From Riptortus pedestris (lineage: Eukaryota; Arthropoda; Insecta; Hemiptera; Alydidae): DNA of 64,000 bases. The translations under genes were made by a program, and so were the position numbers. The notes under the pieces were generated by a model. The model worked only from the letters and a program-made list of their open reading frames with translations, searched no databases and was not told the DNA's origin. Below, in pieces: positions 56,217-64,000 of this stretch; position 1 is the first letter of the stretch; every line of letters begins with the position of its first letter. Location: the NCBI GenBank assembly GCA_019009955.1, contig CM032230.1:3935001-3999000 (forward strand). The letters run 5' to 3'.

Positions 56217-56324
56217 ATATTTTAGCTGTTATACGTTTATTTGCATTATTACAAATGTAATTATATTGATTATACCGCTGATATTGTTACTGCTTATCAT
56301 TAGTAATTAATCATTATCATTAAT

Positions 56325-57170
56325 CACTAAACACTGACATTGTTACGGCTTAATATTAATACTAAACACTGGCATTGTTACGGCTTAATATTAATACTAA
56401 ACACTGACATTGTTACGGCTTAATATTAATACTAAACACTGACATTGTTACGGCTTAATATTAATACTAAACACTGACATTGTTACGGCTTAATATTAAT
56501 ACTAAACACTGACATTGTTACGGCTTAATATTAATACTAAACACTGACATTGTTACGGCTTAATATTAATACTAAACACTGACATTGTTACGGCTTAATA
56601 TTAATACTAAACACTGACATTGTTACGGCTTAATATTAATACTAAACACTGACATTGTTACGGCTTAATATTAATACTAAACACTGACATTGTTACGGCT
56701 TAATATTAATACTAAACACTGACATTGTTACGGCTTAATATTAATACTAAACACTGACATTGTTACGGCTTAATATTAATACTAAACACTGACATTGTTA
56801 CGGCTTAATATTAATACTAAACACTGACATTGTTACGGCTTAATATTAATACTAAACACTGACATTGTTACGGCTTAATATTAATACTAAACACTGACAT
56901 TGTTACGGCTTAATATTAATACTAAACACTGACATTGTAACGGCTTAATATTAATACTAAACACTGACATTGTTACGGCTTAATATTAATACTAAACATG
57001 ACATTGTTACGGCTTAATATTAATTAAACACTGACATTGTTACGGCAATGACATTGTTACGGCTTAATATTAATACTAAACACTGACATTGTTACGGCTT
57101 AATATTAATGCTAACCAATGACATTGTTACGGCTTAATATTAATGCTAACCAATGACATTGTTACGGCTC
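56325..57170. repeat. 35-bp satellite, about 24 copies
   Basis: Monomer TTAATATTAATACTAAACAC then TGACATTGTTACGGC. The first 18 or so copies are virtually identical. Copies after about 56985 lose bases (ACTAAACATGACATT, TAATTAAACACTG, ACGGCAATGACATTG) and introduce GCTAACCAATGACATT. Confidence 0.97.
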
Positions 57171-57735
57171 ACCATCAATGCTAACTACGGACATAGTTAC
57201 TGCTTATCATAAATTTTAATAACTGATATGGTAAATACTTATCATTATTGCTAATCAAAGATTCTGATAAACACTGATCATTAATGCTAATCAATGATAC
57301 GGTCAAATGCTTATCATAATTAGTAATCACAGATCCTGAATATTGCTTATCATTAATGCTTATCAATCATTCTGTCTAATTCCTATCATGAATCCTATTC
57401 AGTGATACTGTCCAACGTACACTATTAATGCTAACTACGGACATAGTTACTGCTTATCATTAATGGTAATAACTGATAGGGTAAATGTTTGTCATTATTG
57501 GTAATCTCTGATTCTGATTAATACTGATCAGTAATGCTAATCAATGATACGGTCAAATGCTTATCCTAATTAGTAATCACTGATCCTGGTTATTGCTTAT
57601 CAATGAGTCTATCTAATTAATGTCATGAATGCTAATCAGAGATGCTAACGACTGACATTGTTACTGCTTACCGTTAATGTTAATCGCTGTTACAGTTAAA
57701 TGCTTTTCATTATTTCTAATAATTACCCTTAATGC
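57171..57735. repeat. Divergent satellite zone
   Basis: Degenerate units of about 35-36 bp of the form GCTAATCA.TGAT.CTG.CTAA and TGCTTATCATTAAT, related to both neighbouring arrays. 57171-57300 and 57420-57560 are duplicate segments (CTAACTACGGACATAGTTAC). Confidence 0.8.
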
Positions 57736-58320
57736 TAATCAATGATTCTGTCTAACGCTTATCATTGTTGCTAAACACTGATCGTGCCTATTGCTTATCA
57801 TTAATGTCAGTCAGTGATTCTGTCTAACGCTTATCATTGTTGCTAAACACTGATCGTGCCTATTGCTTATCATTAATGTCAGTCAGTGATTCTGTCTAAC
57901 GCTTATCATTGTTGCTAAACACTGATCCTGTCAAATACTTACCATTAATGCCAGTCAGTGATTCTGTCTAACGCTTATCATTGTTGCTAAACACTGATCG
58001 TGCCTATTGCTTATCATTAATGTCAGTCAGTGATTCTGTCTAACGCTTATCATTGTTGCTAAACACTGATCGTGCCTATTGCTTATCATTAATGTCAGTC
58101 AGTGATTCTGTCTAACGCTTATCATTGTTGCTAAACACTGATCGTGCCTATTGCTTATCATTAATTTCAGTCAGTGATTCTGTCTAACGCTTATCATTGT
58201 TGCTAAACACTGATCGTGCCTATTGCTTATCATTAATGTCAGTCAGTGATTCTGTCTAACGCTTATCATTGTTACGAAACACTGATCGTGCCTATTGCTT
58301 ATCATTAATGCTAATAACAG
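57736..58320. repeat. 72-bp dimeric satellite, about 8 copies
   Basis: Unit CTAAACACTGATCGTGCCTA, TTGCTTATCATTAATGTCAG, TCAGTGATTCTGTCTAACGC, TTATCATTGTTG. Starts at 57771, 57843, 57915, 57987, 58059, 58131, 58203 and 58275, exactly 72 bp apart. Each unit is two related halves of about 36 bp, so it is a higher-order form of the neighbouring monomer. Confidence 0.95.
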
Positions 58321-58357
58321 ATACGTTCTAGTTGTAATGTCCAAAGGAAGATTAAAG

Positions 58358-58820
58358 TTCGTCACGCAGGGGCTGCGTAACCTAAGCAGATTTCTCACGT
58401 GAAGCTATACAATAGAGAAGTCTCTATACGAGAGCCGAATAGTTAGGGCCGAACTAGATTTTCGCCTGAAACGTTCGTTATCGGCCCACATTTAATAAAA
58501 ATGCAAATATCTTTAAGTTAATATTAAAGATAGAGGATAAATGTGTAGAACAATATTTATAGTAAATTTAATTTGAAATAAGATTGGTTTTATACAATTT
58601 TTTGATCCGACGTATGGTAACAGAGATATTTCGAATTTTCAAAAAACCTCCCTCTCTAAACACCCCTCCCACTGGTCTGATTTCAGCCGTTAACGAACTT
58701 GATCTTTCTTTTTACATAAAACGACTAAATATCGAAATTGGTAACGATTAAATAATAAGATACCGCTAGAGCGGTAACAGATAAATATATAGATAGATAG
58801 ATATATAAATATATATATAT

Positions 58821-58866
<46 letters not shown>

Positions 58867-58988
58867 TTGAACGGACGTCATTTTCGTCATCTCCTGGGTA
58901 GGATCGATGGACATTTGAAGAAAAATGTCGAAAATCGCGTCATGAGTACAACCTCAATAGCTGATTTCCCTTAAGGGAAATCTGCTAA
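58358..58988 (+). mobile_element. Family H, full-length copy (631 bp)
   Basis: TTCGTCACGCAGGGGCTGCG start, GAGAGCCGAATAGTTAGGGC, TTTTGATCCGACGTATGGTA, GATTTCAGCCGTTAACGAAC, a (TA)n tract at about 58785-58862 with GATA interruptions, GTTTTGAACGGACGTCATTT, and the perfect 3' palindrome GATTTCCCTTAAGGGAAATC then TGCTAA. It begins about 38 bp after the satellite ends. Confidence 0.9.
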
Positions 58989-59465
58989 AACTAGAGAATT
59001 AAATTTCTTTAAAAAGTAAAATAGTATGTTATTTGTACTGGTGGAAACACACGTGACGTGTGAAATCTGCTTTTCGAGACCCAGTTAGGCGGGCCCATTC
59101 CTTTGTATCAGGGTTAATTCTATTGATGACCTGAGTCTCCATCAGTGGCCTCTTCATCACATGCAATTCCATCATAAACTGGCTAATTGTCGTGATGGGG
59201 CGTAATTAAGGAGGCATTTGCCATGATACAACCTCTGCATTTTTTATATTTCGACAAATGGATCTGATAAGTGCTGCATTCATGAATCCAGATGGCGTGT
59301 CAACACAAACAAAAAAAAATTAGCCACGAGATATTTGACTATTAACGATCCGGTGACGTGTATATTGTGAGAAGAACATTTCCCTACGATTATACCCAAG
59401 AATAATAATAGACAGGAAAAAGTCGTAGAGTTCATGTTTTGATAATTTTTTTTTTTTTTAAAAAT
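58989..59465. other. Unassigned sequence
   Basis: ACACGTGACGTGTGAAATCTGC at 59049 is a short palindrome-like trace of an H end. Nothing else recognised. Confidence 0.45.
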
Positions 59466-59745
59466 GTCCGTCACGCAGGAGCTCCGTAAACTAAGCAACT
59501 AAATTTTAAGCATAACACAATACTGATATTGTCTGCCCACATATTATCTGTTTCTAAGTGAGAATCCAATGATTAGAAGTGTCGGTCTATTGAAGGCATA
59601 AAACATGAAAGTAGGAATAACTTATATAAACAACAATTGTACAGCATCAATAGGTTTGTATGATTTATTATATATTATCACTCTGAGTCGTAATAACTGA
59701 GATATTTGGAAACGGCCATAAAAACGTTTTTTCGATCTGTACCAT
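59466..59745 (+). mobile_element. Family H 5' half, variant B
   Basis: GTCCGTCACGCAGGAGCTCC, GTAAACTAAGCA, then diverged sequence with a GTCGGTCTATTGAAGGC block and GAGTCGTAATAACTGAGATA. It ends where R-type sequence begins (59755). Confidence 0.65.
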
Positions 59746-59754
59746 CTTATATAT

Positions 59755-60458
59755 ACCAGCTCAGATACCCGGCTTCGCCCGGGAATTTATTTGAAGCTGA
59801 ATGGTGATGGAATTGTTTTGGCAAGGCCTTACTTTGCACACTATTTTGACATTTACCCGTCCCAGTGTTTAGGGTCTATACCCGTCGTTGCTGTGGATTT
59901 GTTAATAATAAAATTCTAAGAAAAGACTTCACTATCCTCCATATTGTCATTTTTCCCGTCTCCTGCGCATTATTAATAGATTTCGGTTTGGCCTTTTGTC
60001 CCAAATAAAAATGCTCACTTCCGCTATAGGTTTTAGCGTATATCTCGTTTATAATTCGGTATACGAAAAAAGGGTATATAACAAAAGTTACTCTAAATAA
60101 CAAAATAAACAAGTTTTGTTATGTTCATATTTGCCGAAAAACCAATAGGAAACCAAATATTGCTATTTTTTCTGGCTTCCCTTATAACCCCCACTCCTGT
60201 TCGTCTCAGAGGATATTAATATAGCCTAAAGTCTAAGTTGGGCTAGTAGTAATATACATACCAAGTTTCATAAAATTCGGTTCAGGCCTTTATGCGTGAA
60301 AAGGTAACAAACAAACAAACAAATAAACAAACAAACAAACAGACACGAAAGAAACAAAATGCAGCAATAGTGTCTATGACATGTGAAACGAAAAGTTATC
60401 GTGAAATTTCGCCAAAAAATCAATGTACGTTACAGACAGAGGTTACAATTATATATAT

Positions 60459-60516
<58 letters not shown>

Positions 60517-60540
60517 TTTATATATATATATATACACAAA
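59755..60540 (+). mobile_element. Family R element, short (one inner unit)
   Basis: ACCAGCTCAGATACCCGGCT, CGCCCGGGAATTTATTTGAA, AAAGTTACTCTAAATAAC, CATACCAAGTTTCATAAAAT, TTCGGTTCAGGCC, AAACAAACAAACAAACAGAC, TGTCTATGACATGTGAAACG and a (TA)n at 60463-60545. Confidence 0.85.
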
Positions 60541-60550
60541 TATTTATATA

Positions 60551-61720
60551 TATACTAGCTCAGATACCCGGCTTCGCCCGGGAATTCATTTGCGGCTGGA
60601 TGGTGATGGTATTCTTTTGGCATGGCTTTACTTTGCACAGTATTTTGACATTTCCCCGTACCAGTGTTTAGGGTCTATACTCGTCGGTGCTGTGTACTGA
60701 ATGATGATAGTATTTTTTTGGGCAAGGGTTCAATGTTTAAAACTACACTTCCCGTCTGGGCGCATTGTTTTCCCGTGAGGGTCAGGCAGGTGACTTATAA
60801 ATGAGAAATTTTACTGTTGAAGAATAAATAAAAATGTGTTCCTAATCTATCCCTTTCCACTTCTTAAGTCTCCTTTTTGAATACTTAAAATCATAATCAT
60901 GGATTGCATTTATTACAATTAAATATATAATGAAACTTATTTCCTGTTAAAAACCAATCCGAGCACATGTAGTTTAAGCATAGTTTTGTACATTAGATTA
61001 TATTCGTAATAGCGTAATAGCAGAGCTCAGTGGAAATCACTTCCAGGAATGGCAGCATTTCACTGGTAATAAGATAACTCAATTAACTGTTTAGGCTCCT
61101 GTCATCTTCCGGTCCAGCATGAGGGCTAAACACCATGTTTTTCTTATATTATTGATTCTGAGTATTATTTTAATAATTTATCTACCTGACGGAATTAAAT
61201 AATAGTATTACCCTAAAAATAATTTCATTTATATTCAAAGAGATGGGTGAGGGGAAGAGATTGTAGCCCTCCCAGCAAAATAAGTAATACTTTAAATCAT
61301 ATTAAGTTTAACCGGATATTGTCTTTTTTCATAATGGCATTACCATTAACGTCTAATTGTTATGATGGTACATATTTGTTTCAATAACATCAAAATATCG
61401 GAAATAAGATATATATTAGCAGAACCAAAGAGTTTGCTTCCCAACAATTTCCACTATCGCTCCTTGTGCCAATTCAGCATGACTTTGTTTAAATAATACA
61501 TTATACAAATTAAATTACGGAAATGCTCTTATAGTATACATTTCTATTGGAAATAAATAACAATGTTATTCTCTAGGAAAAATAAATAAATGAGAAGGAG
61601 GCGACGGAGTTATATAACCTCACTAATCCGAATCATATTTAGAGTTATCAAATGTGACTTTAACACAAAATCATTTTTCATAATATGCATTCATTAAAAA
61701 CGCTTAAATAAGCACTAATA
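60551..61720 (+). mobile_element. R-type element, second form
   Basis: TACTAGCTCAGATACCCGGC start, like its neighbour, then the block order ACACTTCCCGTCTGGGC, AAAAACCAATCCGAGC, TTTCTATTGGAAATAAATAA seen at 10420-11605 in reverse. It begins in the (TA)n tail of the previous R element, so the two stand head to tail. Confidence 0.65.
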
Positions 61721-61734
61721 AAATTAAATACTCC

Positions 61735-62715
61735 GGCTATAGATTTAGCGTATATCCCGTGTTTACATCATTTTACAAAAAAAGTGAATACAACAAATGT
61801 TACTCAAAATAAACAACTTTCGTTATGTGCATATTTATCGAAAAATCAATGCGAAACGAAATATTGCTATTTTTCATTTCAGGCCGCCTCTTCAACCCCC
61901 CACTCCTGTTTGAACCTAAAAATTTTAATATAGCTTATAATCTTGGAAGAATTAATGATAATCCACATACCGAGTTTTTTTTTAAGTTCGGTTCAATCGT
62001 TAGTGCCCAAGAAAATTGTTGGCTCCCGGCCTAGTTTTAAGTGTATATCTCGTTTATACTTCATTATATGGCGATAGTGTATATAGTAAAAGTTTCTCTA
62101 AATAACAAAATAAACAACTTTTGTTATGTTCATATTTGCCGAAAAGCGAATAGAAAACGAAATACCACTATTTTTAAATTTAGGCCTCCCTTATAACCCC
62201 CACTTCTGCCCGTCCCTAGAAATGTTGGTATGGCTTGTTATAATGAAAGCGTTAGTGCTAATACATATACCGAGTTTTATTTTATTTGGTTGGGTCTTTT
62301 GTCCCAAATAAAGCGTATATCTCATTTATAATTCGGTATACAAAAAAATTGTATATAACAAAAGTTACTCTAAATAATAAAATAAATAACTGTTGTTATG
62401 TACATATTTACCGAAAAACCAATGGGAAACGAAATATCGCTATTTTTAATTTCAGGCCTTCCTTATTATTAACCCCTACTCCTGTTTATCTTAGAGAATA
62501 ATAATATAACCTAAAGTCTAAATTGGGCTAGTAGTAATATACATACCAAGTTTCATAAAATTCGGTTCAGCCGTTTATGCGTAAAAAGGTAACAAACAAA
62601 CAAAAAAACAAACATACACGAAAGAAACAAAATGCAGTTTTGGTGTCTATGACATGTGAAACGAAAAGTTATCGTGAAATTTCGCGAAAAAAATCAATGT
62701 ACAGACAGAGGTTAC

Positions 62716-62790
<75 letters not shown>
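61735..62790 (+). mobile_element. Family R element without its 5' end
   Basis: Three inner units, with AACAACTTTCGTTATGTGCA, AACAACTTTTGTTATGTTCA and AACTGTTGTTATGTACATAT at about 61810, 62112 and 62385. Tail: TTCGGTTCAGCCGTTTATGC, AAACAAACAAAAAAACAAAC, TGTCTATGACATGTGAAACG and (TA)n at 62720-62790. Confidence 0.8.
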
Positions 62791-62791
<1 letters not shown>

Positions 62792-62889
62792 CACTCAATC
62801 CATTAGCATGTATAGCAGTAAATATCTGTTGAACTCAATATTTAGTATAAAGGCTTGGAATAAGACGTTTCATCATGTGTACGCTTATC

Positions 62890-63164
62890 GATGAAGTCAA
62901 ATGACTAAAAGCCTAAAAAATTAGGCTGAAACTTGAAAAGTGCAAATATCTCTTTTAATATTAAAGATAAAGAAAATATATATATATAACAACATTGGAC
63001 ATTACATATGTACTCGTATATAACACATAGGGCATTACATATGCAATAAATTGGTTATATATAAAAATTGTTTTGGGCAAAAAAATGAGGTCCTAGCATT
63101 TAGCAGATTTCTCTTAACTTAAACCAGCTACTGAGGTTGTATCCCAGAGATTTCCAATCAAAAG

Positions 63165-63165
<1 letters not shown>
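62890..63165. repeat. Family H fragments
   Basis: 62915-63000 (plus): TTAGGCTGAAACTTG, GCAAATATCTCTTTTAATAT. 63095-63165 (minus): TTTAGCAGATTTCTCTTAAC, CTACTGAGGTTGTA. Confidence 0.55.
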
Positions 63166-63166
<1 letters not shown>

Positions 63167-63231
<65 letters not shown>

Positions 63232-63233
63232 CT

Positions 63234-63284
<51 letters not shown>
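63167..63284. repeat. (TA)n microsatellite
   Basis: About 55 TA units with CATA, TCTATA and TAAATA interruptions, then GTATGTATGTATG. Confidence 0.95.
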
Positions 63285-63295
<11 letters not shown>

Positions 63296-63334
63296 GTATA
63301 ATTGTGTTGATACTTTCGACAAGGTTATATTTAT

Positions 63335-63623
63335 ATATGGTGTGGTTATTTGTTTTTTGGAGTTTTGGACCATTTTGCTGAAAAAATCTTAGTTGATGCC
63401 AATATTTTGAGAATCTACATTCTATATTCGAGAATTACACAGCTGTGTAAACAAAACAAAGGAGGTTACTATAACCCTAGTCCTAAGTGCAATACTTATG
63501 TGTAATACTTTTTAAGTATCTATAGTCTTGCCCTGAAGAAGAGAAAAAAAGATTCTCGAAATATCGGCATAAACTAAGATTTTTTCACCAACATTGACCA
63601 AAACTCAAAAAAGAATAACAACA

Positions 63624-63630
<7 letters not shown>
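63335..63630. mobile_element. Foldback element with hammerhead-like motif
   Basis: 63335-63413 and 63549-63630 are inverted copies: TGGTGTGG.TATT, GAGTTTTGG.C, TGAAAAAATCTTAGTT.ATGCC and AATATTT.GAGAATCT. Between them CTGAAGA (63533-63539), stem GAGAA/TTCTC and GAAAT (63558-63562) have hammerhead order. (TA)n lies on both outer sides. Resembles the element at 12330-13064 in design, not in sequence. Confidence 0.6.
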
Positions 63631-63670
<40 letters not shown>

Positions 63671-63672
<2 letters not shown>

Positions 63673-63980
63673 TTAACGCTCTAACGGTAGCAATTTTCTT
63701 TTGATCGTTACCTAGCTTTATGTTAAAACGTTTTATGTAACCCCCTCCCCTATTCTACTAACAAGCTTTTTAGATAAAATAGAGAATATACACTAGAGAT
63801 GAGAATAGAAATGAGTTACACCAGCACGTGGGAAATCCGTTTAGATTACGCAGCCCTATCCTAAAACATTTCGTTATCTCCTGGGTAGTGTCGATGGAGA
63901 TTTGAAGACGTTTTGCGTGAATCCCATCATATGTACAATCTCAATATCTGAATTTCCGTAAGTGGAATCTGGTAAAGTTA
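63671..63980. mobile_element. Family H fragments, head to head
   Basis: 63671-63867 (minus): GATTAACGCTCTAACGGTAG, CTTTTGATCGTTACC, CCAGCACGTGGGAAATCCGT, TTAGATTACGCAGCCC. 63868-63980 (plus): CTCCTGGGTAGTGTCGATGG, CCCATCATATGTACAATCTC, GAATTTCCGTAAGTGGAATC and TGGTAAA. The (TA)n at 63628-63670 precedes the first. Confidence 0.65.
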
Positions 63981-64000
63981 GCCAGGACATGTTTATATAC

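Noticed and set aside
56325..57170. CRISPR-like array
   Set aside because: There are no spacers: the 35-bp unit repeats head to tail without variable sequence, and the window is eukaryotic in character.
53227..58320. The two 72-bp periods (GC-rich array and dimeric satellite) as one family
   Set aside because: The units share no sequence; the equal period is coincidence, since the second is two units of about 36 bp.

Overview
This 64 kb window looks like gene-poor, AT-rich nuclear DNA from an animal, most likely an arthropod with a large repeat-filled genome. No intact host gene, rRNA or tRNA gene can be supported. The evidence for this kind of genome is the stack of nested transposable elements, long (TA)n and (CT)n microsatellites, two satellite-type arrays and the decayed remains of several transposon protein families. 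The lineage assignment is inference; no species is claimed.

Five dispersed families make up most of the sequence. Family H (my label) is a roughly 570-630 bp non-autonomous element with about 25 complete or broken copies. It carries an internal (TA)n tract, a 20-bp terminal palindrome and a subterminal 12-bp inverted repeat, and I read it as Helitron/Helentron-like. Family R is a non-coding element beginning near a CCCGGCTTCGCCCGGG motif, with internal tandem units of about 300 bp and a (CAAA)n-rich tail. Family S is a tRNA-derived SINE with seven copies. A Jockey/I-like LINE is seen as 5'-truncated 3' ends. Penelope-like fragments carry a GIY-YIG remnant and hammerhead-like motifs. There are also single DNA transposons (a piggyBac relic, a TA-target MITE and another MITE) and three LTR or LTR-like elements.

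Layout. 1-9 kb: SINE, H copies, a MITE, a LINE tail, unassigned sequence and a (CT)n block. 9-15.5 kb: an R-type element, a foldback element with a hammerhead-like motif, a LINE 3' end with target-site duplication, and a full H copy. 16-25 kb: H fragments, a large R element hit by a probable LTR, and a second H copy hit by a solo LTR. 25-27.5 kb: a (CT)n block, then a LINE tail split by a piggyBac relic. 28-41 kb: scattered H, R and SINE copies (one SINE split by a full H copy) and an LTR with TATA box and poly(A) signal. 42-48 kb: a 5.8 kb structure bounded by inverted arms of about 830 bp. 48-52 kb: a Penelope-like remnant, a TA MITE and a pseudogene of an uncharacterised multicopy arthropod protein family. 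53-58.4 kb: a GC-rich 72-bp tandem array with several long open frames, then an AT-rich satellite passing from 35-bp monomers through a divergent zone to a 72-bp dimeric repeat. 58.4-64 kb: H and R copies and another foldback element.

The elements form a datable nest: LTRs sit in the (TA)n tracts of H or R copies, H sits inside a SINE, and piggyBac sits inside a LINE. The most striking items are the H family termini, the piggyBac/LINE junction where the reading frame is continuous across the empty site, the 5.8 kb inverted-arm structure, and the two tandem arrays.
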